A stretch of 39,525 bases of DNA from Verrucomicrobiota bacterium. GTDB lineage: Bacteria; Verrucomicrobiota; Verrucomicrobiia; Limisphaerales; SIBE01. This document shows, piece by piece, positions 24,845-32,224 of the stretch. The position numbers and the translations under genes are program-made. The stretch spans positions 1 through 39,525 of the forward strand of contig VHCZ01000027.1 of NCBI GenBank assembly GCA_016871535.1, written 5' to 3'. Each line of letters begins with the position of its first letter. The first letter of the stretch is position 1. Under the pieces are notes generated by a model. That model ran no database searches, was not told the DNA's origin, and was given only the letters and a program-made list of their open reading frames with translations.

Positions 24845-25555
24845 GTGAAACTCCATTTTAGTGAAGAACGCGTCCTGGCGGTCGTCGCGCACCCGGACGA
24901 CGCCGAGCTGCTGTGCGCCGGAACGCTGGCCCGCGCGAAGGCCGACGGGGCAACGCTAGGCATCTGCGTGCTGTGCCGTGGAGACAAAGGACAGCCGGCG
25001 AAGTCCGTTATCAACTTAGCCGCGGTCAGGAAAAGGGAAACGGCCGCCGCGGCCAGACTGCTTGGCGCCCAACTTTGCTTCCCGGGCTTCGCGGATGGAA
25101 CGCTTTCGGACCATGCTCAAACCCGTAAAGTTCTCGTCCAGCTCTACCGCGAGTTTCGGCCCACGCTGGTCCTGGCTCATTCCGCCGAAGATTATCATCC
25201 GGACCATCGCGCGGCGTCGCAACTGGCGGAAGCCGGCACCTGGTTCTGTGCGTCGCATGGGCACAAGACCCGTTCGCCCGCCCTGGCCGAACCTCCGGCG
25301 CTCTGGTGGATGGATACGGTGGGGATGAGCCGTTTCGAGCCGGGATTCTACATCAACATCTCCGATTACGTAGGGATCAAGGAACGGATGCTGGCGTGCC
25401 ATCGCAGCCAGTTGGCGCGCGCAAAGGATGCGAACTTCACTCCGTTGGCCGACTTGATGAGTCTTCAATATCATACGCGCGGCGCTCAAGCCGGAGTCGC
25501 GGCGGCCGAAGCATTCCAAATCCACCGCGCCCTCAAACGCGCGCGCGCCTGGTGA
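24845..25555 (+). CDS. PIG-L/LmbE-family de-N-acetylase
   Basis: 236 aa from GTG 24845 (MKLHFSEERVLAVVAHPDD); no ATG fits, and upstream sequence in this frame overlaps the NagB-like gene. These Zn-dependent enzymes remove acetyl from N-acetylated sugars or their conjugates (GlcNAc-PI, GlcNAc-malate, mycothiol precursors, chitobiose-type substrates). Seen: AHPDDAELLCAGTLA (Zn/catalytic His-Asp-Asp), CRGDKGQ, RKRETAAAARLLGA, FADGTL, and the second Zn motif EDYHPDHRAAS. Its pairing with a NagB-like protein suggests deacetylation followed by deamination of an N-acetyl amino sugar; the substrate is not determined. Confidence 0.88.
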   Translation: MKLHFSEERVLAVVAHPDDAELLCAGTLARAKADGATLGICVLCRGDKGQPAKSVINLAAVRKRETAAAARLLGAQLCFPGFADGTLSDHAQTRKVLVQLYREFRPTLVLAHSAEDYHPDHRAASQLAEAGTWFCASHGHKTRSPALAEPPALWWMDTVGMSRFEPGFYINISDYVGIKERMLACHRSQLARAKDANFTPLADLMSLQYHTRGAQAGVAAAEAFQIHRALKRARAW

Positions 25556-25701
25556 ACCTCGTGCCTTCCGCTCAGAGCGTGTTTGGAAGATGCCTCCATC
25601 GTTAACTCAGGGGTGACTCTGGGCCCCAATTTCCTCTTGAATTTTGGCCCGGCGACGCGCAGTTTCGGGCCTCTCGAAAAAGAAAAGCGAAAGGTTACAC
25701 T

Positions 25702-26172
25702 GTGCCCATCAAAGCCAAATCCCCCATTCCGCCCGGTTATCACACCATCACACCCTACCTCGTCATTCGCGACCCGGCGGGCGCGATTGAGTTTTACAAG
25801 AGAGCCTTCGGCGCCGAGGAGATCGTCCGCATGCCCGGCCCCGACGGCCAGAGCGTAATGCACGCGGAACTTAAGCTCGGCAACTCGATGTTGATGCTCT
25901 CGGGCGAATGGCCCGAGAGCGGCGCGGTCTCTCCACAGCATCTGGGTAATACGCCCGTGGCGCTGCACCTTTACGTGGAGAACGCCGACGCCGCGTTTCA
26001 GCGCGCGGTCGCGGCCGGTTGCACGGCGGAGATGCCCCCGGCGGACATGTTCTGGGGAGATCGCTTTGCCAAGGTGCGCGATCCCTACGGCCACAAATGG
26101 TCGCTCGCCTTGCACACCTGGGATATGACGCCGGAGGAAATGGCGGAGGGGATGAGGAAGTTCTGCCAGTAA
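25702..26172 (+). CDS. VOC-family (glyoxalase/bleomycin-resistance-like) protein
   Basis: 156 aa from GTG 25702 (MPIKAKSPIPPGYHTITPYL). The vicinal oxygen chelate fold of the PhnB/YdfO type is visible as two beta-alpha-beta-beta-beta halves: TPYLVIRDPAGAIEFYKRAFGAEE ... HAELKLGNSMLMLSGE, then TPVALHLYVENADAAFQRAVAAG ... WGDRFAKVRDPYGHKWSLA. The DPYGHKW end is a family hallmark. Such proteins range from metalloenzymes to small-molecule binders; function is not predictable. It stands alone between repeats, with 146 bp of unremarkable sequence upstream. Confidence 0.85.
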   Translation: MPIKAKSPIPPGYHTITPYLVIRDPAGAIEFYKRAFGAEEIVRMPGPDGQSVMHAELKLGNSMLMLSGEWPESGAVSPQHLGNTPVALHLYVENADAAFQRAVAAGCTAEMPPADMFWGDRFAKVRDPYGHKWSLALHTWDMTPEEMAEGMRKFCQ

Positions 26173-26212
26173 ACACCTTGTTGTACTCTGTTCCGTGGGC
26201 CTGATTGTTCTT

Positions 26213-26324
26213 CCCATGAACTGTTCCTCCGGACCGTGGCCTTCAGGCCGCTTCAACGCTCGACTCCGGAGAGTGCGCGGAAGCAGCCTGAAGGCTGCGG
26301 TCCGCCCGGTCTCAGGTTCATGGG
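26213..26324 (+). repeat. Palindromic repeat D2 (112 bp)
   Basis: Intact copy of the D family: outer CCCATGAAC / GTTCATGGG, next CGGACCG / CGGTCCG, then hairpins GGCCTTCAGGCC and CAGCCTGAAGGCTG on either side of a unique middle (gctcgactccggagagtgcgcgg). It matches the reverse complement of D1 (16445-16837) once B1 is removed. Confidence 0.8.
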
Positions 26325-26527
26325 CCGAGTGCAGGTCCGTGGATGGTGACATTGGCGCCGTTCGGATCCAGGAAGGTGCCGATGGCGCTGCCGCGCATCC
26401 GCATGCCCGCCGCGCTGGTCGCAGGATCGGCTTCGCCTTCTTTGATGAACGTGACATCCACACCGTCGCCGCCGCCCTCATCCACCAGCGCTTCGATGTA
26501 GTAGCGCTTTCTCTTCTGCCTCAGCAA
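26318..26527 (-). pseudogene. Fragment of a PA14-like/secreted modular protein gene
   Basis: About 65 residues without start or natural end. The phrase KRYYIEALVDEGGGDGVDVTF followed by a GSAIGTFLDPNGANVTI-type stretch is what follows PA14-type domains in large exported verrucomicrobial proteins. The frame runs off into repeat D2 at one side and abuts an oppositely oriented gene fragment at 26526 at the other. Clearly a relic. Confidence 0.55.
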
Positions 26528-26903
26528 ATACGGCCACTTCCCCGTCTATCAACCCAACAGCGATCTGTATGTCATGGGCCTGGCGAGCCGGAAATATCGG
26601 CGGCTGGACATCAACAGCGACCAGGCGGACTCGTGGCATTCGTGGTCGAGCAACAGCCGCTGGATCGTTTTCAGCAGCAAACGCCGTGACGGACTCTTTG
26701 CGCGGCCGTACTTCAGTTACGTGGACGAACGGGGCACATTTCACAAACCGTTTCTGCTCCCGCAAAAGGATCCCGCCTTCTACGACTCGTTCATCAAAAC
26801 TTTCAACCTGCCGGAATTCATCCGCGCACCGATCCGAGTCACACCCGCCGAACTGGCCCGCGCCATCGTCGCGCCGCGCACCGTTCTGAAGCCCAAGCCG
26901 TAG
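26526..26903 (+). pseudogene. 3' fragment of a WD40-like (PD40/TolB-type) propeller protein gene
   Basis: The frame KYGHFPVYQPNSDLYVMGLA ... SWHSWSSNSRWIVFSSKRRDG ... RPYFSYVDERGTFHKPFLLP ... FIKTFNLPEF matches the last blades and tail of PD40-type propeller proteins. No upstream blades are present: the sequence changes abruptly at ~26526 to an unrelated fragment on the other strand. ATG 26574 could start a 109-aa product, but this would be only a C-terminal tail. I read it as a deletion remnant. Confidence 0.6.
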
Positions 26904-26975
26904 GGCCATCCCGGCCAGCCGCTCGACGGACTTGGAGCACGTCCAGATCAACGCGCTGGGATAAGCTCGCCCTTC

Positions 26976-27090
26976 CCATGAACCGGGTAGGGACGGATTC
27001 CACTCCGTCCCTGACTTTACTCTGCGATCGAAAAGACAATTTCAGGGACGCGGTGGAACGCGTCCTTACCAGGTCATGGGCCGTGCGCAC
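26976..27090 (-). repeat. REPIN-like palindromic repeat H2
   Basis: 115 bp, reverse complement of H1 in murC. Two opposed hairpins GGACGGA-ttccac-TCCGTCC and GGACGCG-gtggaa-CGCGTCC are bounded by GGTAGGGAC and GTCCTTACC, with outer CCCATGAACC / GGTCATGGG arms. It lies in a gene-free stretch downstream of the sulfatase stop. The minus strand also reads an open frame identical in character to the inserted MurC peptide. Confidence 0.85.
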
Positions 27091-27172
27091 GGCTGGCTGG
27101 ACGTGGAAGCTTCGCTTGAGGCGCCCAGACGCGATCTGCGTTGTAACGCTGTAACGGCCTCCGCCATCCCAC

Positions 27173-28654
27173 TCATCCCTTGCCCGCAGGCCGAACCTCT
27201 TTGCCAGAACGCCCTGTCAATCCGTCGCCTAACGCCTCACGAACCGGTTCCGCGAGCTTCTCCAGACGCTCAACGATGTCCGGATGTTCGGCCGCCACGT
27301 TTCGGCTCTCGGCGATGTCCTCCTTCAGATTGAAGAGCGATTTTTCAATGCGCGCGATGCGGTAGCCGTGGCGGCTGGCGATGCCTTCCAGCCCGGACAA
27401 CGTGATCGAGTTGGGCTGGAGCTTGCCCCAGTTGGCCGGTTTGCCATCGCGGCCCGGTTCGCCATCAACCGTCAGGTAACGATGCGCGAAGTGCAGTTTC
27501 CATGCGCCAGACCGCACCGCTTGCAGTTCACCTTCGGCATAGAAGAAAAGCGCTTCGTGCGGCGACCGCGCGCCCCGTTCTCCTAACATCGGCCCGCGAA
27601 TGCTTTGGCCATCGAGTTTTTTCTCCGGAAGCCGCGCGCCGATCAACTCCGCAATCGTCGGCAGCACATCGATGGTTCCCACCGGTTCATCGCACACCGC
27701 GCCCGAAGGAATGCGGCCCGGCCAGCGCATGACGCACGGGACACGGACGCCGCCCTCGAACGTGGTCAATTTGCCTTCGCGCAGCGGCTTCGCTGAGCCG
27801 GCGTGCGCGCCGTAGGACAGAAACGGGCCGTTGTCCGAAGCGAAAATGACGAGCGTGTTGTTCGCGACACCGGTTTCGTTCAGGGCGCGGACGATTTCGC
27901 CAACCGACCAATCCAGCTCCTCGATCACGTCGCCGTAAAGTCCGCGTTGGGACTGCCTGCGAAACTGCGGCGAAGCGAAGATCGGCACGTGGGGCATGAC
28001 GTGCGGCACGTAAAGAAAGAAGGGACGTTCCCTGTTCTTCCGGATGAACGCGACCGCCCGTTCCGTGAACCGCCGCGTGAATTGCGCCTGATCGAAATCC
28101 GTTTCGACCACGCGCTCGCCCTCGTAAAGCGGCAAGGGCGGCATGTTGCGCACGCTCGGGTGAAACTTGCTGTTGTCATTCGAGTAGGGGATGCCGAGAT
28201 ACTCGTCGAAGCCGTGGCGGGTGGGGTTGAACTTCGGCAACGTGCCGAGGTGCCATTTGCCAAACACTGCGGTGGCGTAGCCTTGCTGTTTGCAGAGTTC
28301 CGAGAGAAGCGTTTCGTCCTCATGAATGCCCGTGACGCTGGTGTGGTTCAGCGCGCCGAACAAGCCGACGCGGTTCGCGTAGCATCCCGTCAGCAACGCG
28401 GCCCGCGAGGCCGTGCACACCGCCTGGGCGACATAGAAGCTCGTGAACCGCATCCCTTCGCGCGCCAGCCGGTCGATGTTCGGCGTCGCCACGTCGCGCG
28501 CGCCAAAGCAGCCGACGTCGCCGTAGCCCTGGTCGTCCGTGAGGATCAGCACGACATTGGGCGGACGGTTCGCGCCGGCCGGTTTCGTCGCGGGCTGCGC
28601 GGTTCCGAATATCACGCCAGCCAAAGAGAGGGTGAGGCAAAGCAGGCTCTTCAT
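27173..28654 (-). CDS. Exported sulfatase (arylsulfatase family)
   Basis: 493 aa. ATG at 28654 gives a signal peptide (MKSLLCLTLSLAGVIFGTAQ); the frame opens 23 codons earlier, but that part is not signal-like. Seen: metal-binding LILTDDQGYGDVGCFG, the formylglycine motif CTASR inside AVCTASRAALLTG (fits C-x-[P/A]-x-R; needs maturation by a formylglycine-generating enzyme), GKWHLG, HVMPHVPIFAS, ASDNGPFLSYG (metal Asp-Asn), KPLREGKLTTFEGGVRVP (catalytic Lys region). It probably removes sulfate esters from polysaccharides in the periplasm. No linked anaerobic maturase is seen here. Confidence 0.95.
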   Translation of the reverse strand: MKSLLCLTLSLAGVIFGTAQPATKPAGANRPPNVVLILTDDQGYGDVGCFGARDVATPNIDRLAREGMRFTSFYVAQAVCTASRAALLTGCYANRVGLFGALNHTSVTGIHEDETLLSELCKQQGYATAVFGKWHLGTLPKFNPTRHGFDEYLGIPYSNDNSKFHPSVRNMPPLPLYEGERVVETDFDQAQFTRRFTERAVAFIRKNRERPFFLYVPHVMPHVPIFASPQFRRQSQRGLYGDVIEELDWSVGEIVRALNETGVANNTLVIFASDNGPFLSYGAHAGSAKPLREGKLTTFEGGVRVPCVMRWPGRIPSGAVCDEPVGTIDVLPTIAELIGARLPEKKLDGQSIRGPMLGERGARSPHEALFFYAEGELQAVRSGAWKLHFAHRYLTVDGEPGRDGKPANWGKLQPNSITLSGLEGIASRHGYRIARIEKSLFNLKEDIAESRNVAAEHPDIVERLEKLAEPVREALGDGLTGRSGKEVRPAGKG

Positions 28655-28868
28655 AGGCTTCAGAAGAACAAGCTGCGCCGCCGTTTGACAAGGAATTCGT
28701 GAGAAAGGCTGACAGGCTGACATTGGCGATTGCAGGAATCATGGAAGAACCAGCAGAATCATGCCGGTGGGCGGAATCGTTACACATGTCAGAGTAAGGG
28801 AGGTCTTATTCCTGGAGATGCATCCGCGCGATGGCCAGTATGAGCCGCTGGTCGGCTACATAGTTTTA
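28655..28868 (+). other. Sulfatase upstream region
   Basis: This should contain the promoter of the minus-strand sulfatase; I cannot assign boxes with confidence. On the plus strand a frame from 28761 (GGIVTHVRVREVLFLEMHPRDGQY) runs without a stop through element B2 to 29129; the flanking peptide QCQAAVDMLGHRLVHVKKADLK after B2 could be the other half of a broken gene. Not recognised. Confidence 0.35.
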
Positions 28869-29054
28869 GGGGCTGTGACCGACGAGCAACGCCGCAGCCG
28901 GCCAGGCGCCGCCCCGCCCCGGAGGGCTGGGGCGATTTCGCTTTCTGGCTTCGTTTCTCCTCAGTCGCAGAGTCCTGGCTATGCTCCTTCGTCGTGCCTC
29001 GCCAGAAAGCGAAATCGCCTCCAGCAAAACCGGAATTTATTTTTGCACAGACCC
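28869..29054 (-). mobile_element. Short family-B element B2 (186 bp)
   Basis: Matches the reverse complement of B1 from core 2 to the GGGTCTGTGC end, with the perfect lobe 1 palindrome intact (ggcgatttcgctttctggc / gccagaaagcgaaatcgcc). The opposite end is missing: it begins at GGGGCTGTGACC, which in B1 is internal. Both boundaries have TTA (28866-28868 and 29055-29057), so it may be a product of transposition from an internal pseudo-end rather than a simple deletion. Confidence 0.75.
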
Positions 29055-29216
29055 TTAGAGCAGTGCCAAGCGGCGGTCGATATGTTGGGACACCGCCTTG
29101 TGCATGTGAAGAAGGCCGATTTGAAATAGGATGCGAACCAGCGGACGTGCTTGGCGAGCGCTTTAAGCCGAGCTACTGTCCAGACCGTGGGATTGACGAC
29201 AGATCGACCGGAGAAC

Positions 29217-29387
29217 CGTAGCGCAGATTTTCAATCTGCTGTATCGCCGATTTCCAATCGGCAGGGCGCCGGCAAGTCCCAGCGTGCTCGGACTGGGGAG
29301 ACGCCCCGCAGAATACAATTCTGCGATACGGCAGAGTGCAACTCTGCGCTACGAGCTTTGTCGTCCATCCCGCGGACCAAGCAGTAT
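29217..29387 (+). repeat. Four-hairpin repeat I1 (171 bp)
   Basis: Nearly identical to I2 (38882-39051). It contains four short perfect hairpins in series: GCAGATT-ttc-AATCTGC, GCCGATT-tcc-AATCGGC, CAGAAT-aca-ATTCTG and GCAGAGT-gca-ACTCTGC, the outer two bracketed by CGTAGCGC / GCGCTACG. A conserved unstructured tail (gagctttgtcgtccatcccgc) ends at gcagtat, where the ATG of the next small ORF begins. Confidence 0.85.
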
Positions 29388-29574
29388 GAAGAATCCAACC
29401 TTCACTACAATACGGACGGCACGAACGGCCATCGAGGCTGAGGTGATCTTGTCGGCGTTGCGCGCCGCAGGATTGCATCCCGTTGATCTGGCTCTCTCGC
29501 CGCACTTCTCCGTGGCCGGAACTGAGATTTTTCGGTGTGTTTCGTGGGCCCAACTCCGTTTCTGGCTTTTCTAA
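29386..29574 (+). CDS. Truncated DUF2007-like small protein
   Basis: 62 aa from ATG 29386. FTTIRTARTAIEAEVILSALRAAGLHPVDL resembles the beginning of DUF2007 (putative signal-transducing) proteins, whose motif is a TV(R/Y)...EAE...L...GI pattern. After residue ~50 (AGTEIF) the sequence switches to RCVSWAQLRFWLF, encoded by a dispersed ttcgtgg/ctggcttttc repeat, and stops, so the C-terminal half is missing. The ATG overlaps the end of repeat I1. Probably a relic; expression uncertain. Confidence 0.5.
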   Translation: MKNPTFTTIRTARTAIEAEVILSALRAAGLHPVDLALSPHFSVAGTEIFRCVSWAQLRFWLF

Positions 29575-29648
29575 TTCGTGAGAATTCTCGCAATTCGTGT
29601 CCAACTCCGAATCGAGTTCTTCCGCGAGCTTTCATCGAAATTGAAGTC

Positions 29649-29669
29649 GGGCAGGCTGGAAGCCTGCCC
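29649..29669 (-). terminator. Hairpin after the exported hypothetical gene
   Basis: GGGCAGGCT-tcc-AGCCTGCCC as read on the minus strand, ~26 nt past the stop of the gene ending at 29695. No proper T-run follows. The stem matches the dispersed hairpin after ftsZ (12328-12347), so it may be a repeat that doubles as a terminator for the sigma/anti-sigma operon. Confidence 0.45.
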
Positions 29670-29694
29670 TGCGTTTGCTCGCATTTCGATTCGC

Positions 29695-30810
29695 CTAGTA
29701 GGTCGTGATCGAAACCTTCTTTTGGAAGTCATCGAGTTTGAGGTCGCCTTTGGCGAAGGCATCCGCGTCGGCTTTCTTCGCGCGGATCGTCATCACGGTT
29801 TCGCCGGCGCTTCCCGTCAAGGGGCGAACGATGGTCGCGGCTCCTGGACGTGCTCCACCCGCCGCAAAGCCGAAGCTACCACCGCCGTAGCCGCCGCCGG
29901 CTGCCTTTGCGTTTTCTTGCAGAAGAACGTCCAACTCCTTCGGTTCGGCGCCTGCCGGGCTCATTCTGAGTGCGCGCACACGTGGCGTGGTCGTAGTCTC
30001 CGTTCCGACCACGACGAGGGTCACGAACTCCTGAGATTTCAGGTGACGGATGTTGGCCGCGTTTTTGAGCGCCTCCAGCAGAGATTCCTTCAGTCGGGCG
30101 ACTTTGTCGGCGTCGTAGGATTCACGGGTGCTATCCTTTGAGAAAAACCACCTCTGTCCTGGGGCGGGATCTTTCGGTCCGTAGAGTTCGCGCCGTGCTT
30201 CTTCCCAGGTTGAACTGGCGGTTTCCTTGCGGGTCTCTTCCTTCGGAGGTTCGGGAGGGGGCAACAACGGAAAACGGGTGTGCAGGAAAAACAACGCGCC
30301 ATAGCCCTCCAGATATAGATTCTGTGCCGCCGAGGAACCGCCGACCGCCAACGTGCGGATTTTCATGCCCATCGCGGTGAGCGCACCATCTCCGCCCGCC
30401 TTCTCTTTCATCGACTTGGCGAGGATTCGTGACATCACGTTGAGATCCTCCTCCAGCGCCGTCAGGGTCTTTTGATCCGTTTCTGTCGTGCGGATCACGA
30501 GCGTGCGGGGGCGCGATTCGCCGCCCGTGAGATAATCTACCGAGAAGCGCCCGTCGCCCGCGACCCACGCGCTGGCGGGTTGGTTGGCGTCCTGGAGAAA
30601 CAGGGATGCCTCCGTGCCGCCCGTCGCCGCTTGCGCCAGTTGGAGAGGTTCAAGGGCGGCCTGCGGTGGGGGTGGCAATTCGCCCGGCCCAACCAATTGA
30701 ACCGAAACCTGCGGCGGGGCAGGGGCGGGGGCGACTTGGGCGAACGTGGCCGTGCTCAAGCAGGCGCCGAAGCACGTGAGGAGAGTGATGGTTGGATGGA
30801 ATGTTTTCAT
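29695..30810 (-). CDS. Exported hypothetical protein of the sigma/anti-sigma operon
   Basis: 371 aa, ATG at 30810. Signal peptide MKTFHPTITLLTCFGACLST with cleavage near TFA-QV, then a Pro/Ala-rich segment. The body has FSVDYLTGGESRPRTLVIRT, a helix of ~30 residues around LEEDLNVMSRILAKSMKEK, and a short Gly-rich run (GGGYGGGSFGFAAGG, ~315-330). The end is KKADADAFAKGDLKLDDFQKKV. No family is recognised. It follows the anti-sigma gene by ~50 nt on the same strand, so it is likely part of that operon and may be the envelope-side partner or target of the sigma system. Confidence 0.8.
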   Translation of the reverse strand: MKTFHPTITLLTCFGACLSTATFAQVAPAPAPPQVSVQLVGPGELPPPPQAALEPLQLAQAATGGTEASLFLQDANQPASAWVAGDGRFSVDYLTGGESRPRTLVIRTTETDQKTLTALEEDLNVMSRILAKSMKEKAGGDGALTAMGMKIRTLAVGGSSAAQNLYLEGYGALFFLHTRFPLLPPPEPPKEETRKETASSTWEEARRELYGPKDPAPGQRWFFSKDSTRESYDADKVARLKESLLEALKNAANIRHLKSQEFVTLVVVGTETTTTPRVRALRMSPAGAEPKELDVLLQENAKAAGGGYGGGSFGFAAGGARPGAATIVRPLTGSAGETVMTIRAKKADADAFAKGDLKLDDFQKKVSITTY

Positions 30811-30861
30811 CAGAGGTGTCCTTTCGGTTCAGTGATTCAGTGAATTTGGCAAATGATCGTG

Positions 30862-31512
30862 TTATTCCTGCAAAGTAGTGAAGTTGGCGAGCCGCCCCAG
30901 TTGTTGCTCGTTGCGCCGAAAACCGACTTCGGTGAGCAAGGCCATGGTCTCGGTGTCCCGGCGCAACGCGCTGATCTCCGTTCTTTGCTGCACCAGGCGG
31001 GCGTCCAGGTTCTTCAAGGCGTCGTTATACGTCGTGAGCATTCCCTGCATCTGCTCGTCGGAGGCGCTGACGGTTCGGGCGGCCAGCGTGTCCATGCGGT
31101 CGATGAGACGCGCTTCCGCGTTCGCGAGCAGGGCGTTGAATTGCCGCGCGTAATGGTCTTGAAGCCGCGTCTCGATTTCGCTTGCGAGTGAAGCTCGGAG
31201 CGAGTTCTCGATTCCGGCGCGCAGTGTTTCCAAGTTCGCCGCCGGAGCCGAGAACCGCCCGAACCCATAACCCAGACCAACCGCAAAAGCCGCGGCCACA
31301 GGCCATTTCAAAGCCGGCCGAAGAAAAAAGAGCGGGAGCGACCGCGGGGGGAGTTGCCATTGGTCCAGGCTCCGCATAGCGCTTTGCCACTCGTTGACGT
31401 TCTTGCGGCAGGCGGGGCAGGAGTCGAGGTGCCGCACCAACTCGGCTTTGGTGGCGCCGGGCAAATCGTCGTAAAGATACGACATCCATTCTTCTCGGGC
31501 AGGATGATTCAT
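30862..31512 (-). CDS. Anti-sigma factor with zinc-finger-type N-terminus
   Basis: 216 aa. The N-terminal anti-sigma domain carries HLDSCPACRKNVNEW (the H-x3-C-x2-C pattern of ZAS proteins) after the usual MSYLYDDLPG. One membrane segment follows at ~70-87 (WPVAAAFAVGLGYGFGRF), then a long alpha-helical, probably coiled-coil, periplasmic part (ENSLRASLASEIETRLQDHY ... LDARLVQQRTEISALRRD). It should hold the ECF sigma factor inactive at the membrane. ATG overlaps the sigma stop in ATGA, so the two are translationally coupled. Confidence 0.88.
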   Translation of the reverse strand: MNHPAREEWMSYLYDDLPGATKAELVRHLDSCPACRKNVNEWQSAMRSLDQWQLPPRSLPLFFLRPALKWPVAAAFAVGLGYGFGRFSAPAANLETLRAGIENSLRASLASEIETRLQDHYARQFNALLANAEARLIDRMDTLAARTVSASDEQMQGMLTTYNDALKNLDARLVQQRTEISALRRDTETMALLTEVGFRRNEQQLGRLANFTTLQE

Positions 31513-31778
31513 AGGACCAAGCTTTCTTCGATGCGTTTCGGGTGCTTTCTGGCGGAAGGCGGTTCCATCTCCGCGAGGGCGGGCGTCAACAGCCGATGAA
31601 GCTGCGTCAGCGCTTCAGCCATGCGCGACTTGACGGTGCCTTCGGGGATTTCCAGCACGTCCGCGATTTCGGGGAATTTCAAATTCTCATAGTGGCGGAG
31701 GATGACGACCACCCGGTAGGGTTCCGGAAGCCGAAGCAGCGCCCGGCGGACCAGCTCCGCGCGCTCGCCTTCGACCAA
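31509..31778 (-). CDS. ECF sigma factor, region 4 half (after in-frame TGA)
   Basis: 89 codons continuing in the same frame as the region 2 half, directly after a TGA at 31779-31781. It contains sigma-70 region 4 with its helix-turn-helix: RRALLRLPEPYRVVVILRHY ... FPEIADVLEIPEGTVKSRMAEAL, which recognises the -35 element. The first possible start is TTG at 31778, immediately after the stop. If the TGA were CGA the two halves would read as one normal 222-aa ECF sigma factor. The 3' end overlaps the anti-sigma gene by 4 nt. Confidence 0.75.
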   Translation of the reverse strand: MVEGERAELVRRALLRLPEPYRVVVILRHYENLKFPEIADVLEIPEGTVKSRMAEALTQLHRLLTPALAEMEPPSARKHPKRIEESLVL

Positions 31779-32177
31779 TCACGCGTCGGGCGCAGCGTCG
31801 TCCACGGCCAGCGTGTCGAGATCGTCCGGCGGATCTTCATCGTCTCGGTGCAGCGAGATTTCGCTCCGCCGATTGGTCTTCCGCAGTTCGTCGTAGCAAA
31901 GGTTCATGGCGACGCGCCAGAGGAAGGTCGAGAATTTCCCCCGGGTTTGATAAGCCTTGCGGTGCGTGAAGACGCGGGTGAAGGCTTCCTGCGCCAGATC
32001 CTCGCCCCGGTGCGAATCGCCGGTCATCCGCGTGCAAAGCCGTTGAATGGGGCCTTCCCAGCGCCGAACCAGCCGGGCGAACGCCTCCGAGTCGTCGTGC
32101 ATCTGCACGCGCCACATCGCCTGCTCGTCCGTCAGGGAGAACAGCGCGGTGAGCGGGGAGAGGATCGAGCGATTCAT
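31779..32177 (-). CDS. ECF sigma factor, region 2 half (ends at in-frame TGA)
   Basis: 132 aa from ATG 32177. Sigma-70 region 2 is complete: DDSEAFARLVRRWEGPIQRL, HRGEDLAQEAFTRVFTHRKAY (core-binding 2.2) and FSTFLWRVAMNLCYDELRK (-10 recognition 2.3/2.4), followed by an acidic linker (DDEDPPDDLDTLAVDDAAPDA) and TGA exactly where the linker to region 4 continues. Alone it lacks -35 recognition. It is either a recent nonsense mutation, a sequencing error, or a two-polypeptide sigma; see findings. Confidence 0.8.
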   Translation of the reverse strand: MNRSILSPLTALFSLTDEQAMWRVQMHDDSEAFARLVRRWEGPIQRLCTRMTGDSHRGEDLAQEAFTRVFTHRKAYQTRGKFSTFLWRVAMNLCYDELRKTNRRSEISLHRDDEDPPDDLDTLAVDDAAPDA

Positions 32178-32224
32178 GCGTTCATAGGGTTGAACGCCTG
32201 GCCGGCGATTTAGCTCGGAGAAAA

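Noticed and set aside
28761-29129. 122-residue frame running through B2 as an intact gene
   Set aside because: The middle is B-element sequence; the flanking peptides are short and unrecognised. At best a gene broken by B2, not supportable as a functional CDS.
29217-29387. CRISPR array
   Set aside because: The four hairpins differ from each other in sequence and are not direct repeats with unique spacers; the whole block is duplicated as one unit at 38882.
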